A model generated the notes under the pieces. The model made no database searches and was not told the origin of the DNA. It saw only the letters and a program-made list of their open reading frames with translations. Below, in pieces: positions 44,033 to 53,680 of a DNA stretch of 54,531 nt. The DNA is from Desertivirga sp966211215 (lineage in GTDB: Bacteria; Bacteroidota; Bacteroidia; Sphingobacteriales; Sphingobacteriaceae): contig CBIHNR010000013.1 in assembly GCA_966211215.1 (NCBI GenBank), forward strand, positions 1-54,531. The letters are read 5' to 3'. The stretch's first letter is position 1. Each line of letters opens with the position of its first letter. Both the position numbers and the translations under genes were made by a program.

Positions 44033-44887
44033 TCACCTACAAACCGCTTTCATAACCTCTTCAATCACCCTCACATCTTTCAACATTTTCTCATGCCCTA
44101 TATCATCAAAAGCCACCGCTTTAATTTCAGGGTGTGAGACTAAAAATTCTCTGGTATATTCAACAGGCGAAACTTTGTCACTTACATCGAAAGCCAAAAG
44201 ATGGAAAAGCTCGGGCTGGCTTTGGTAAAGCGCAGATAGAGTAAAATCCTCGGCCGGGGTATTAAAGGTTTTAGCAAACTCCTCAAAAAACACATCCTGC
44301 ACACTGAGTGGAACACCCACAGCATTAAGCGTATCATTAAAATTTTCCTTCAATTTGATAAGCGGAGCAAGGCTCACTAATATTTTAACCTTTCCCGGAA
44401 AACTCTGCATCGCGAGAGCATTTGCCATACAACCCAAGGAATGTCCAATTAGAATTTCAGGAATACCGTATTTTGCAGCGATGGCTTCAACCGCCTTGGC
44501 GAAAAGTAGCAAGTTGCTTAGCTCCCCTTCGGAAGAACCATTGCCACTAGCATCAAAAGCTATGATTTCAAACTCTGTATTAGCCCTTAAGGCACTTATC
44601 AATTCAGAAAAATCAGCAGCCTTTGAGCCCCAACCATGAGTAAGAAGAACTTTTCGCTTCCCATTTCCCCACCTGAAACAATTAACCTCCAAATTCCGCT
44701 TAGCGAAATGAGTGTCATGAATGGACACTTTAAACGATTCAGCTTCACTCAATAATTGTTGCTGATGTAACCTTGCCGGAAATTTTGGCGAATAGAACAT
44801 CAGATTATGTAGGGTGTGTTGTAAGCCAGAGCCTTCGCCATGCGAAAGTTCTTTAGCTTTCATTAATAATGCCTTTAGATTTTTCAT
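44033..44887 (-). CDS. Cytoplasmic alpha/beta hydrolase
   Basis: The 284-residue protein has no signal peptide. It shows the oxyanion segment LTHGWGS and the nucleophile elbow GHSLG with Ser150. A final His is in DDIGHEKML near the C terminus. The first 60 residues hold a hydrophobic-free cap-like region. The substrate is unknown; lipid-like or small esters are typical. It is the last of three genes transcribed leftwards from about 46316. Confidence 0.82.
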   Translation of the reverse strand: MKNLKALLMKAKELSHGEGSGLQHTLHNLMFYSPKFPARLHQQQLLSEAESFKVSIHDTHFAKRNLEVNCFRWGNGKRKVLLTHGWGSKAADFSELISALRANTEFEIIAFDASGNGSSEGELSNLLLFAKAVEAIAAKYGIPEILIGHSLGCMANALAMQSFPGKVKILVSLAPLIKLKENFNDTLNAVGVPLSVQDVFFEEFAKTFNTPAEDFTLSALYQSQPELFHLLAFDVSDKVSPVEYTREFLVSHPEIKAVAFDDIGHEKMLKDVRVIEEVMKAVCR

Positions 44888-44944
44888 TTCACTAAAAGCA
44901 ATATTGCCTAAAATTAATTTCCATACGGTTGTGCAAGTGTAAAT

Positions 44945-45559
44945 TTAAAAATAAACCCTCACGCCATAACCAAGTTTAACAATCTCCGAAAACGGCATAC
45001 TATCCTGGTTTTTATACCAGCTAACAAGGTATAAGTCATTGGTATTTAATTCTGAGTAGATACCAATGGCTTCAATTTTCGAATTGGGTGCCATTTTTAT
45101 TTTTGCCTCGGCACTCAGGGATACGTGATAACGTATCGATTTGGACCACCAATAATAGCCCTTGGGATACTGGTATTTGTTCCATTTTGCAAATTGTTTA
45201 GCAGGATGGTACGATACGAAGACTCCGGGGTTTAAGGGGTAAATATTTGCCCAGTCCTTCACCTTTATTTTAAGAGGTTTATATGAAAACTTTCCCGCAA
45301 AGATATGCAGTTTTCCACCCTTCGATTCCGGCACGTAACCGTAGGTAAAATCAAGGCTTCCTTTATCCTCTTTAAAAAAGTTATAGCCAAAACCAGCACT
45401 CGCATAACCAATACTGCCGCCATATTGGGCGACAGCTTCTTCAGGTATCAGCGATTTCAAAAATTGTGCTTTGGTATAAGTATGGCAGAAGCTAAATAGG
45501 ATAATTAAGATAAACGCATTGATTTTAAAATTTCTTAAGGTTATATGATAACTTTCCAT
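44945..45559 (-). CDS. Secreted beta-strand-rich hypothetical protein
   Basis: The 204-residue protein has an N-terminal hydrophobic signal (about residues 12-32, ending TKAQ). The rest is rich in alternating strands with Tyr and Phe (SIGYASAGFGYNFF, LDFTYGYVPES, VKLGYGVRVYF as the final strand). That ending in aromatic Phe resembles an outer-membrane barrel. No family is recognised. It overlaps the metallophosphoesterase gene by 35 bases, so the two are translationally linked. Confidence 0.65.
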   Translation of the reverse strand: MESYHITLRNFKINAFILIILFSFCHTYTKAQFLKSLIPEEAVAQYGGSIGYASAGFGYNFFKEDKGSLDFTYGYVPESKGGKLHIFAGKFSYKPLKIKVKDWANIYPLNPGVFVSYHPAKQFAKWNKYQYPKGYYWWSKSIRYHVSLSAEAKIKMAPNSKIEAIGIYSELNTNDLYLVSWYKNQDSMPFSEIVKLGYGVRVYF

Positions 45560-46316
45560 TTACAATATCAATTACATAAAATTCCCTTTCAGCTACAGTA
45601 TTAGCCACAATGAAAGGGGTCTGTTCGTCAAAAGGATAATTCACTTCAGAATTATTCACATGTGCGCTTAAAGAAGCAAGACATCTGTTAGCACTTGTAA
45701 CAACGCTTGCATAAGGCTCAACAAGTTTGGGATCAAAATCGGTTGTGAAAGCCGGTACATGAGATACAGCGATATAGCCGCTTACACCCGCTTCAGGGAG
45801 AAACTGCTTCCGCAGCCAGTCGATATTGGGCACCGACCCATTGAAATTATACTCACGGCTGTTTGAATCGTGGCAAACAAATTTTATCCCACCGTATATG
45901 AAACAAAAATTCTCCTCTCCATACATCCGGTTATAAACCTTTTTGCCATTGGCTGCAACATCGTGGTTGCCCAATATGGCGATATACGGCATTTGTAATT
46001 TGGAGTAGATGCGGTTAATCCATTCCATTTCCTGGTAAAGCCCGAAATCAGAAATGTCGCCATCGAGTAGCACGAAATCTACGCCTTTTAGCCCGTTTAC
46101 GTACCTAACCATGTCCTCGCAGTGGCTGTAAGCACGCTGGGTGTCGCCGGTCAAAACAAATCGTATAGTATCGTCCTGCTTATTTGCCAGCAGACGGTCA
46201 ATATTTTGCTTATTGAGCTCCGTTGGGGTGTCCGAGTCAAATTTTTGATTCGGGCTGAATTCCACTTTGCCGCATGCGGAAAGCAGAATTAATAATAAAA
46301 CATATATATTTTTCAT
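45525..46316 (-). CDS. Metallophosphoesterase lipoprotein with altered metal site
   Basis: The 263-residue protein is a lipoprotein (LLSAC, Cys15) with a calcineurin-like fold: GDTQ (Asp58), GDISD (Asp87), GNHD (Asn117-His118-Asp119) and VSHVP. Two canonical ligands are changed. The His of GDxH is Gln60, and the expected GHxH reads AHVN. In the family both missing residues bind the same metal, so one site may be weak. It is the first gene of a leftward three-gene unit divergent from the LTA-synthase-like gene. Confidence 0.8.
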   Translation of the reverse strand: MKNIYVLLLILLSACGKVEFSPNQKFDSDTPTELNKQNIDRLLANKQDDTIRFVLTGDTQRAYSHCEDMVRYVNGLKGVDFVLLDGDISDFGLYQEMEWINRIYSKLQMPYIAILGNHDVAANGKKVYNRMYGEENFCFIYGGIKFVCHDSNSREYNFNGSVPNIDWLRKQFLPEAGVSGYIAVSHVPAFTTDFDPKLVEPYASVVTSANRCLASLSAHVNNSEVNYPFDEQTPFIVANTVAEREFYVIDIVNGKLSYNLKKF

Positions 46317-46380
46317 AGTGTGTCATAGTAGATATATGCAGAAAACAGTCCAATATTAGCTAAGCCTGGTTAAAAACTAC

Positions 46381-46388
46381 TACTTTTG
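46381..46388 (+). promoter_or_regulatory. Candidate -7 box for the LTA-synthase-like gene
   Basis: TACTTTTG matches TAnnTTTG exactly, 28 bases before the start codon, in the 100-base region shared with the divergent lipoprotein gene. The -33 position is only weakly matched (TTAG near 46356). Confidence 0.45.
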
Positions 46389-46416
46389 CAAAATTTTTAC
46401 CGTACAATTTCAAATT

Positions 46417-48282
46417 ATGCAAGCAAACCTGTGGGCTGTTACCAAATACTTTTTTTACTGGTTGGCATTTTTTTTTATCGAAAGGCTTGTTTTTTTGCTT
46501 TTTTTCTTAGAAAAGATTCAAAAAAGTGCTTTTTCCGAAGTATCACAGGGCTTTTTATACGGATTGAGGTTAGATGCGTCAACGGTGGGTTATTTAGGAG
46601 CCTTGCCTGCAATTGGTTTTGTCCTCATTTGGAACATTAAAAAGTTAAAATTATCAAATAAGGTATTTCGTATATATATCAGGACACTAATCGTGATTTG
46701 TTCGCTTATATCCGTTATTAATCTTAATATTTATCGCGAATGGGGCTCTAAGGTTAACAGTAGGGCTTTCGAGTTTCTGTTTAACTCGCCAGGAGAAGCC
46801 ATTGCAAGCAGCGTTTCATCCCCGCTTTTCATCTCATTTTCTATTTTAGCCATTTTAATTTTCACTGGTTTTTATCTTTTTAAAGGACTCGAGAAATACA
46901 AAGTGGAGCAGCGAGGCTCTTTACTGGTTAAAGTTCCACTTTCCTTACTGTTGCTGGGGCTCAATTTCCTGTTAATACGCGGCGGCTGGCAATTGTCGCC
47001 AATTAACGAAAGCATGTCTTATTATTCGGCAACTCCAATTTTAAACCATGCAGCGGTTAATACTGAATGGGCTCTGATGCGTTCGGTTGAAAGAAGCCTC
47101 TCAACGAAAAAACAAAAGTTCAGCTATTTCAAACAGCCAGAAGCCCAGGCTATAGTAAAGGAACTTTATCCGGCAGAGAATACTAAACCAGTGCAAGTGC
47201 TCACTACAACAAGGCCAAACGTGGTTTTAGTTCTTCTGGAAAGCTATACTGCAGATGTGGTTGAAAGCCTTGGCGGAGAAAAAGGAATCAATCCGCGAAT
47301 GGAAAAGCTTATCGATGAGGGTTTATTATTCGATAATATTTACTCGTCAGGGGACCGAACCGATAAGGGTGTTATTGCCGTGTTAAGTGCATTCCCTTCG
47401 CAAGGAGGGCAGAGCATTATTAAAGACGAAAATAAGCATTCCAAGCTGCCATCTATTTTCAAAACACTTCATCAGCAAGGCTACCAAACTGCTTTTTATT
47501 ATGGGGGCGAAAGCCAGTTCACAAATATGAAGTCGTATTTTTTAACTAATAAGTGCGATTTGATAGTGGATAAAGCCGATTTTGGAGCGAAAGACATGAA
47601 CTCAAAATGGGGGGCTTACGATGAAGTAGTGTACCGCAGGTTGATAAAAGATGTAAAGCCGGCAAACAAGCCATTTTTGGCTGCTATGTTGAGTTTAACA
47701 AACCATGAGCCCTTCGAGTTGCCTGTACCGCCACATTTTAAAGGCGAAGAGGTTCAAAATAAATTCAGAAGCACTGCTTACTATGCTGATTCTTGCATCG
47801 GGGCGTTTATAAATGATGCTAAAAAGCAGCCCTGGTATAAAAACACCTTGTTTGTATTTGTAGCCGACCACGGGCATCGCCTTCCTCGCGACGAGTTTGA
47901 AATTCACGATTCACGCCGCTACCGCATTCCTTTGTTGTTTTACGGGGAAGTGATTAAGTCAGAATTCAGGGGGCAAAAAATAAGTAAAGTAGGAAGTCAG
48001 GTCGATATCGCTTCAACAATATTGAGGCAAATGAATGTAAATGCAACAGAATATAGCTGGAGTAAAGACCTCTTAAACCCTTCGGTTAAAGGCCACGCGT
48101 TTTATGCCTGGGACGGCGGCTTCGGCTTTGTAGATCAAGATAAAGAGGCTTTGGCTTTTGATAACATAAGTAAGAAGGTTATTTACCGGGCGCCAGAGAA
48201 GTTAAAAAACGAGGCTGCTTTGCTACGTTATGCACAGGCCTCTATGCAAACAATATTTCAGCAGTATTTGGATTATTATTAG
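46417..48282 (+). CDS. LTA-synthase-family phosphatase/sulfatase-like membrane enzyme
   Basis: The 621-residue protein has about five N-terminal membrane helices (to about residue 190) and a periplasmic alkaline-phosphatase-superfamily domain. The catalytic Thr is Thr315 in SSGDRTDKG. Metal motifs include VLLESYTAD near residue 275, WGAYDEVVYRR and FVADHGHRLP. This is the LtaS/phosphoglycerol-transferase layout. Gram-negative relatives add phosphoglycerol or phosphoethanolamine-type groups to surface glycans. The donor and acceptor here are not known. It is a single-gene unit with a terminator. Confidence 0.85.
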   Translation: MQANLWAVTKYFFYWLAFFFIERLVFLLFFLEKIQKSAFSEVSQGFLYGLRLDASTVGYLGALPAIGFVLIWNIKKLKLSNKVFRIYIRTLIVICSLISVINLNIYREWGSKVNSRAFEFLFNSPGEAIASSVSSPLFISFSILAILIFTGFYLFKGLEKYKVEQRGSLLVKVPLSLLLLGLNFLLIRGGWQLSPINESMSYYSATPILNHAAVNTEWALMRSVERSLSTKKQKFSYFKQPEAQAIVKELYPAENTKPVQVLTTTRPNVVLVLLESYTADVVESLGGEKGINPRMEKLIDEGLLFDNIYSSGDRTDKGVIAVLSAFPSQGGQSIIKDENKHSKLPSIFKTLHQQGYQTAFYYGGESQFTNMKSYFLTNKCDLIVDKADFGAKDMNSKWGAYDEVVYRRLIKDVKPANKPFLAAMLSLTNHEPFELPVPPHFKGEEVQNKFRSTAYYADSCIGAFINDAKKQPWYKNTLFVFVADHGHRLPRDEFEIHDSRRYRIPLLFYGEVIKSEFRGQKISKVGSQVDIASTILRQMNVNATEYSWSKDLLNPSVKGHAFYAWDGGFGFVDQDKEALAFDNISKKVIYRAPEKLKNEAALLRYAQASMQTIFQQYLDYY

Positions 48283-48311
48283 CATCAGCCTTCTGGTAGC
48301 TATAAACAAAA

Positions 48312-48338
48312 AATGAGAAGCCTCACCCGCTTCTCATT
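48312..48338. terminator. Bidirectional terminator between convergent genes
   Basis: A perfect 10-bp stem (aatgagaagc / gcttctcatt) has a 7-base loop. An A run on the left and AT-rich sequence on the right suit both the enzyme gene and the convergent kinase gene. Confidence 0.75.
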
Positions 48339-48381
48339 AAATGAACATTTGTTGCTATTAAAATATGTACTGAAAAAAAAT

Positions 48382-49524
48382 CTATTCTATTACAGGGATG
48401 CTCACCCTGAAAGTAGTTCCTTTATTAATTTCGCTTTCAACTTCAATTTTACCACCTAGCGATTCGATTTGCGTTTTCGGCATGTGGAGTCCCAGGCCTC
48501 TGCCTTCCTTGTCGAAATTGAATTTCTTATAAAGTCCAAAGAGCTTATCGCCAATAACCTTTAGGTCCATCCCTAAACCATCATCTTTCACCTCAAGCAC
48601 TAAAGTATCATCACATTTACTTGCAGAAATTGAAATCACCGGCTCAACCTCGTCCTTTTTGTATTTGATAGCGTTGCTGATCAGGTTATAAAAAATGCTC
48701 TGAATATAGCTCTTGATTGATTTAATGTGGCTTAACTCTTCGGGCACCGAGATGTTAAAAACAGCATTGCTGTCTTTTATCTGCTTTTTAAGATTATTTT
48801 TCACCGAAGCAATAATCTCATCAAGGTTTATCCATTCGAATTTTTCATTCATCGGCTTACGCGATGATAAAACCAGATTAAGGTCTTGAATTATAGCATC
48901 TATTGACTGTGCAGAATCAGCAATAAAGTTAACCAGTTCGCCAGTTTCAGAAGCCTCATTTTCGTAATGGAACTTAATAATTTCCGTAAGCCCGATAATG
49001 TTGGCAATAGGCGAGCGCAAGTTGTGCGAAACAATATAGTTAAACTGCATCAACTCATTGTATTTATGAGTAAGTTCAGTTAGTAAGCCTTCATGTTGTT
49101 TCTCAAGCGATTTTACAGCCAGATTTTCTACCTTTTCTTTAGTGATATCTGTAATAAACCCTTCAACATCCAGTATCTCATCCTGATCGTTATACGTAAT
49201 ACTCGCAACGTCTTTTACCCATTTCACGCTTCCATCTTTGCAAATAATACGGTATTCCATCGTATTTGACTGCAAGTTTTGGACCGGCTGTTTGTAAATC
49301 GATAATAACTTATCGCGGTCCTCTGGATGTATAACATTAACAAGGTCGATAGAGAGCAATTCCTCTACTGAGTATCCTGTAAGGCTAATGCAACCCTGGC
49401 TTACATAAATTAATGTAAAGCTGGGGGGCGAGGTAAGTTTATAAAACATACCTTGAAGATTTTTCAGTAGGTTTTCAGAAATTGTAAGATTGATCTTTTC
49501 CTCTTCTACCATATTAACAGACAT
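48382..49524 (-). CDS. PAS-domain sensor histidine kinase
   Basis: The 380-residue soluble protein has a PAS/PAC domain (about residues 30-130: YSVEELLSIDLVNVIHPEDR, DGSVKWVKDVASI), a helical linker, the phospho-acceptor His167 in VSHNLRSPIANI, and an ATPase domain with the N box (NLISNAIKYKK), G1 (DDGLGMD) and G2 (GRGLGLH) motifs. No membrane helix and no receiver gene lie beside it, so it is an orphan cytoplasmic kinase. The signal could be redox or a small molecule. No link to the pectin genes is shown. Confidence 0.88.
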   Translation of the reverse strand: MSVNMVEEEKINLTISENLLKNLQGMFYKLTSPPSFTLIYVSQGCISLTGYSVEELLSIDLVNVIHPEDRDKLLSIYKQPVQNLQSNTMEYRIICKDGSVKWVKDVASITYNDQDEILDVEGFITDITKEKVENLAVKSLEKQHEGLLTELTHKYNELMQFNYIVSHNLRSPIANIIGLTEIIKFHYENEASETGELVNFIADSAQSIDAIIQDLNLVLSSRKPMNEKFEWINLDEIIASVKNNLKKQIKDSNAVFNISVPEELSHIKSIKSYIQSIFYNLISNAIKYKKDEVEPVISISASKCDDTLVLEVKDDGLGMDLKVIGDKLFGLYKKFNFDKEGRGLGLHMPKTQIESLGGKIEVESEINKGTTFRVSIPVIE

Positions 49525-50122
49525 AAAGAATATCCTAAACTTTCTTAATTAATAAAAATGCAATTGGTGTTTGGTTCTCAAATAACAAAACCAATACCAT
49601 CAATTAAGCAATAGGTTGGCTGAATACCTTTATTTCATTAAATCAATGAATGTGAGCGTTTTTTTTCACTTAAATATTGTTGGGCATAGCAAAAAAGTGA
49701 GAATTTTAGTTCAGATATGTGAAAAATGAGCGCGAACTTCATCCCCAAAATTTCCCAACAATCCTTCCCCGTTTAGTGGAAATAAAAATATCGCAGGATA
49801 CTACAGGTTGCATAAAAGGCCAAGAGTTTCTAAACTAGCATCCGCATTTTTGTGGCTTATTTTTAAAAATAACCAACAGAAGTAACAATATTAAGCCAAA
49901 GGTAATCAGTATATTAACCTTGTTGTTCAGTATGTTCAACCCTGGCAATGCAGTAAATCTTCGAAAAAATGTCGTTACAAATAAGGAGGAATCAATAGGC
50001 GTGTGTAGCTTCACTTTATAAACCGTTCCCGCCGGCGAAACAACGTAGTGAATTAAATTGATAGGCATTGGGGGTACGGCCTGTTCAAATACACTTGAAT
50101 TATAAACATAACACACACTTGA
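49525..50122. other. Spacer between kinase and PL11 genes
   Basis: The spacer is AT-rich. A 10-base direct repeat (acacttgaat) lies at 50091-50100 and 50115-50124, the second copy covering the PL11 start codon. It probably contains the kinase promoter. Apart from the weak reading frame listed separately, I see no gene. Confidence 0.55.
49835..50116 (-). CDS. Possible small single-helix membrane protein
   Basis: A 93-residue frame ends with a strong hydrophobic helix (about residues 65-83, ITFGLILLLLLVIF) followed by a basic Lys-rich tail ending CGC. An inner ATG at 50065 is possible. The composition fits a small membrane protein, but there is no homologue I recognise, no clear promoter, and it lies antisense to the PL11 leader. 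A decayed gene fragment is equally possible. Confidence 0.25.
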   Translation of the reverse strand: MCYVYNSSVFEQAVPPMPINLIHYVVSPAGTVYKVKLHTPIDSSLFVTTFFRRFTALPGLNILNNKVNILITFGLILLLLLVIFKNKPQKCGC

Positions 50123-52048
50123 ATGACTAACCTTTTACTTAATTATAAACCTCAGCTGGAAAATTGTATCCGGGCTTTGTGTTTAGCAGCATTTCTGCTT
50201 TGTGGAAACTTTGTTGCCCGTTCGCAGCGCATTATGGAGAACTTAGGCCGTGGACTTATCGCAATTAAGCAACCCGATGGCAAAGTATATATTGGTTGGC
50301 GAATGTTAGGTACAGACCCAAACAGTATCTCTTTTAATTTGTATAAAACCGCCGGCGTCAGAAAAAGCATCAAGTTAAATTCACAGCCTATAACCGCCAG
50401 TACAAACTACGTAGACACAAATGTGGATACCACTGTTTCAAATACCTATTCTGTAAGGCCTATCATTGGTGGAAAAGAGGGTGGTGTCAGCGAAAGCTTT
50501 ACGATTGCAGCAAAAGCACCAGCAAGGCAATATTTATCAATTCCACTTAAAACCCCTGCAGGCTACACCCCTAATGATGCTTCGGTTGGCGATTTGGATG
50601 GTGATGGCGAATACGAAGTTATCCTTCACCAAACCGGAAGAAGTATAGACACGCCTTCACCTGGTATATCAGGTATTCCTATTTTTCAAGCTTATAAACT
50701 AGATGGAACTTTCCTTTGGGAAATCAACCTCGGCAAGAACATTCGCGAAGGCGCCCATTATACCCAATTTATAGTAATTGATATGGATGGCGATGGTATT
50801 TCTGAATTTGCCTGCAAAACCGCCGATGGCACTATTGATGGAAAGGGAAAAGTAATAGGTGACTCAACCAAAGATTACAGAAATCTTGACCGCAACAGCG
50901 GTGCTTTATATGGGAAAATTCTAAAAGGCCCTGAGTATTTTACTGTATTTAGTGGCCGTACCGGTGAAGCATTAGCTACTACAGACTACATTCCGAGCCG
51001 TAATCCTACAGATGGTTGGAATGGGCATGGAGGAAACGGCGGAAGTGACAACACCGGTAATCGGGTAGACCGCTTTGTGGCAGGTGCTGCCTATTTAGAT
51101 GGAAAGTTGCCGAGTGTATTGATGTGCCGTGGTTATTACGGGCGCACTGTAATTGCAGCCTGGGATTTTCGCGATGGAAAATTAACAACCCGTTGGGTAT
51201 TCGATTCTAAAGATGGCGAGAACCCTTACTCCGGGCAAGGAAATCATGGGTTAAGCATAGCTGATGTGGATAACGACGGAAAGGATGAAGTTGTATATGG
51301 AGCTATGGTAGTTGACGACAATGGGCAGGGCTTATTTTCTACAGGCCTGCGCCATGGAGATGCGCTTCATGTAAGTGATTTTGACCTGGCGCGTCCAGGC
51401 TTAGAGGTATTTGGAGTGCATGAAATCGAGGAGGGTACTAAGGGGCCCGGCGCTGCCTTATATGATGCTAAAACAGGCGAAGTATTATGGTCAGGGCATG
51501 ACGACGAAGACGTGGGCCGCGGCGTAGCCGGAAATATCGATGCCGACAATCCCGGAGGCGAAATGTGGTTTTCGGGCTCGAATGGCTTATTGGATCTTAA
51601 GGGAAAAGCAATCGGCCCTCAGCCTTCCTCTACAAATTTCTTAATTTGGTGGGATGCCGATTTTACCAGAGAGTTGTTAAATAATAACCGGATAGATAAA
51701 TACAGACAAGGCACCATATTTACGGCAGTTGGATGCCAGTCGAACAACGGAACAAAATCAACCCCGGCCTTAAGTGCAGATATATTGGGCGATTGGCGCG
51801 AGGAGCTTATTATGCGCAGCGCAGATAACAAAGAACTCCGCATTTACACCACAACCATTCCCACGCAGCACAGGTTATATACCCTAATGCACGACCCTCA
51901 ATACCGTATGGCAATTGCCTGGCAAAACGTGGCGTATAATCAGCCCCCACATCCAGGTTTTTATATCGGCGAGGACATGAAACCAGCTCCAAAACCGAAT
52001 ATCGTACTAAATAAAGCTGGCGGTAATTCACTAGTAAAAAATAAATAG
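50123..52048 (+). CDS. Rhamnogalacturonan lyase (PL11 family)
   Basis: The 641-residue protein has a signal segment (about residues 16-35, ending ARSQ). It then matches PL11 throughout: RIMENLGRGLIAIK, VGDLDGDGEYEVILH, IDMDGDGISEFACKTADGT, GYYGRTVIAAWDF, ADVDNDGKDEVVYGAM and GDWREELIMRS. The DxDxDG loops bind calcium in the eight-bladed propeller. The enzyme cuts the rhamnose-galacturonate backbone of rhamnogalacturonan I by beta-elimination. It leads a co-directional set with two CE12 esterases (11 bases to the first) and a GH105. Confidence 0.95.
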   Translation: MTNLLLNYKPQLENCIRALCLAAFLLCGNFVARSQRIMENLGRGLIAIKQPDGKVYIGWRMLGTDPNSISFNLYKTAGVRKSIKLNSQPITASTNYVDTNVDTTVSNTYSVRPIIGGKEGGVSESFTIAAKAPARQYLSIPLKTPAGYTPNDASVGDLDGDGEYEVILHQTGRSIDTPSPGISGIPIFQAYKLDGTFLWEINLGKNIREGAHYTQFIVIDMDGDGISEFACKTADGTIDGKGKVIGDSTKDYRNLDRNSGALYGKILKGPEYFTVFSGRTGEALATTDYIPSRNPTDGWNGHGGNGGSDNTGNRVDRFVAGAAYLDGKLPSVLMCRGYYGRTVIAAWDFRDGKLTTRWVFDSKDGENPYSGQGNHGLSIADVDNDGKDEVVYGAMVVDDNGQGLFSTGLRHGDALHVSDFDLARPGLEVFGVHEIEEGTKGPGAALYDAKTGEVLWSGHDDEDVGRGVAGNIDADNPGGEMWFSGSNGLLDLKGKAIGPQPSSTNFLIWWDADFTRELLNNNRIDKYRQGTIFTAVGCQSNNGTKSTPALSADILGDWREELIMRSADNKELRIYTTTIPTQHRLYTLMHDPQYRMAIAWQNVAYNQPPHPGFYIGEDMKPAPKPNIVLNKAGGNSLVKNK

Positions 52049-52059
52049 CCAATTAAAAT

Positions 52060-52836
52060 ATGAGATCAATTTTTAAACTCAGAAATCTTTTAACAGTATC
52101 AGCTGCCGTATTGCTTCTTATAGCGTTTAAGGCAGATAAAAAACCGGCCATCTATTTAATAGGCGATTCTACAGTACGCAACTTCGGTGAAAATCAACGT
52201 GGTTGGGGAACTTTTTTAGGCGAATTTTTAGATACTACGAAGATTTCGATTAATAACCAGGCTATGGCGGGCAGAAGCACCCGAACTTTTATCAAAGAGA
52301 AGCGCTGGGCTAAAGTTGACTCAATGTTAAAGCCTGGTGATTTTGTAATGATGCAGTTTGGGCATAATGAAGGTGCAGTGCCTGATACCGGCAAAGCGGG
52401 ATACCGAGGAGTGTTGCGTGGTACAGGCGAAGAAACAAAAGAGCTTACCTGGAAAGACGGAACCAAAGAAATTGTACACACCTACGGCTGGTATATCCGC
52501 AATTTTATTCGCGCAACTAAAGCCAAGGGGGCAACGCCAATTGTACTATCTATGATTCCGAGAAACCAATGGAAGGATGGTAAGGTATTGCGTGCTGATA
52601 ACGATTTTGGCAAATGGGCGAAAGAAGTAGCAGAGCAAGAGGGCGTCACTTTTATCAATTTGAATGGCATAACAGCCGATAAATACGACAAATGGGGCCA
52701 GGAAAAAGTGAAAGCCTTTTTTATTAAAGACCACACTCACCCAACAGCCGAAGGTGCACGTATCAATGCAGAATCGGTGGCTGACGGCATTAGGGCGCAA
52801 AAGAAAAACCCTCTAAAAAAATATTTAAAAAAATAA
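52060..52836 (+). CDS. Rhamnogalacturonan acetylesterase (CE12), copy 1
   Basis: The 258-residue SGNH hydrolase has an N-terminal hydrophobic signal (about residues 10-24) and the nucleophile Ser37 in IGDSTV. An oxyanion GHNE motif and the Asp224/His227 pair in KDHTHP complete the site. CE12 enzymes remove acetyl groups from rhamnogalacturonan so that PL11 can act. The signal lacks a clear cleavage site, so it may be a membrane anchor. It is followed after 20 bases by a paralogue. Confidence 0.9.
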   Translation: MRSIFKLRNLLTVSAAVLLLIAFKADKKPAIYLIGDSTVRNFGENQRGWGTFLGEFLDTTKISINNQAMAGRSTRTFIKEKRWAKVDSMLKPGDFVMMQFGHNEGAVPDTGKAGYRGVLRGTGEETKELTWKDGTKEIVHTYGWYIRNFIRATKAKGATPIVLSMIPRNQWKDGKVLRADNDFGKWAKEVAEQEGVTFINLNGITADKYDKWGQEKVKAFFIKDHTHPTAEGARINAESVADGIRAQKKNPLKKYLKK

Positions 52837-52856
52837 ATTATACCAATTCTATACAC

Positions 52857-53660
52857 ATGAATCGAATATTTAAGTGGAGCTCAATAGTTGCCGTTGTACT
52901 GTTTTCTTCTTTCATTCTTATGAAGCCAGCCGATAAGCCGTCCTTATTTTTAATAGGCGACTCGACGGTTAAAAATGGAAAGGGCAAAGGTGATGGTGGC
53001 TTATGGGGATGGGGGAGCTTCATCCATAATTACTTTGATACCACGCGAATTACCGTTAAAAACGAAGCGCTGGGCGGAACAAGCACCCGAACTTTTATGT
53101 ACCGTGGCCGATGGGAAGCTGTGTTGCCTCAAATCAAAAAAGGCGATTATCTGATGATACAATTTGGGCATAACGATAGCAGCCCCCTGGATGATACAGC
53201 CCGTGCCCGTGGAACGATCAAAAGCAATGGCGATGAAGTAAAGGATATCTACAATCCAATTACTAAACAACAGGAAACGGTACATTCATACGGCTGGTAC
53301 CTGCGTAAATTCGTTGCAGACGCTAAAGCCAAAGGCGCAACTGTGGTAATTTGTTCACCAATCCCGCGAAATCAGTGGAATGAAGGTAAAGTAAAACGTT
53401 CTACGGAAGATTATGGAAAATGGGCAAAAGAAGCTGCGGTGCAATCGGGCGCTTATTTTATCGACCTGAACACTTTAATTGCCGAAGTTTACGACAAGGA
53501 AGGCGAAGCAAAAGTAAAATCAATTTACTTTAACACAACCGACCATACACACCCGATCGAAGCTGGTGCAAAACTGAATGCCGCCCGTGTAGTCGAAGGT
53601 ATCAAAGGAATACAGGGACTATCTCTAAATCATTACCTAACTAAACAATCAAGAAAATAA
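52857..53660 (+). CDS. Rhamnogalacturonan acetylesterase (CE12), copy 2
   Basis: The 267-residue protein has the same plan: signal (about residues 7-22), Ser36 in IGDSTV, FGHND, and Asp229/His232 in TDHTHP. It differs enough from copy 1 (for example GGTSTRTFMYRGRW against AGRSTRTFIKEKRW) that the duplication is old. Two esterases may take different acetyl positions, such as O-2 and O-3 of galacturonate. Spacing to the GH105 gene is 20 bases. Confidence 0.9.
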   Translation: MNRIFKWSSIVAVVLFSSFILMKPADKPSLFLIGDSTVKNGKGKGDGGLWGWGSFIHNYFDTTRITVKNEALGGTSTRTFMYRGRWEAVLPQIKKGDYLMIQFGHNDSSPLDDTARARGTIKSNGDEVKDIYNPITKQQETVHSYGWYLRKFVADAKAKGATVVICSPIPRNQWNEGKVKRSTEDYGKWAKEAAVQSGAYFIDLNTLIAEVYDKEGEAKVKSIYFNTTDHTHPIEAGAKLNAARVVEGIKGIQGLSLNHYLTKQSRK

Positions 53661-53680
53661 ACACACCAAATAAACATATA

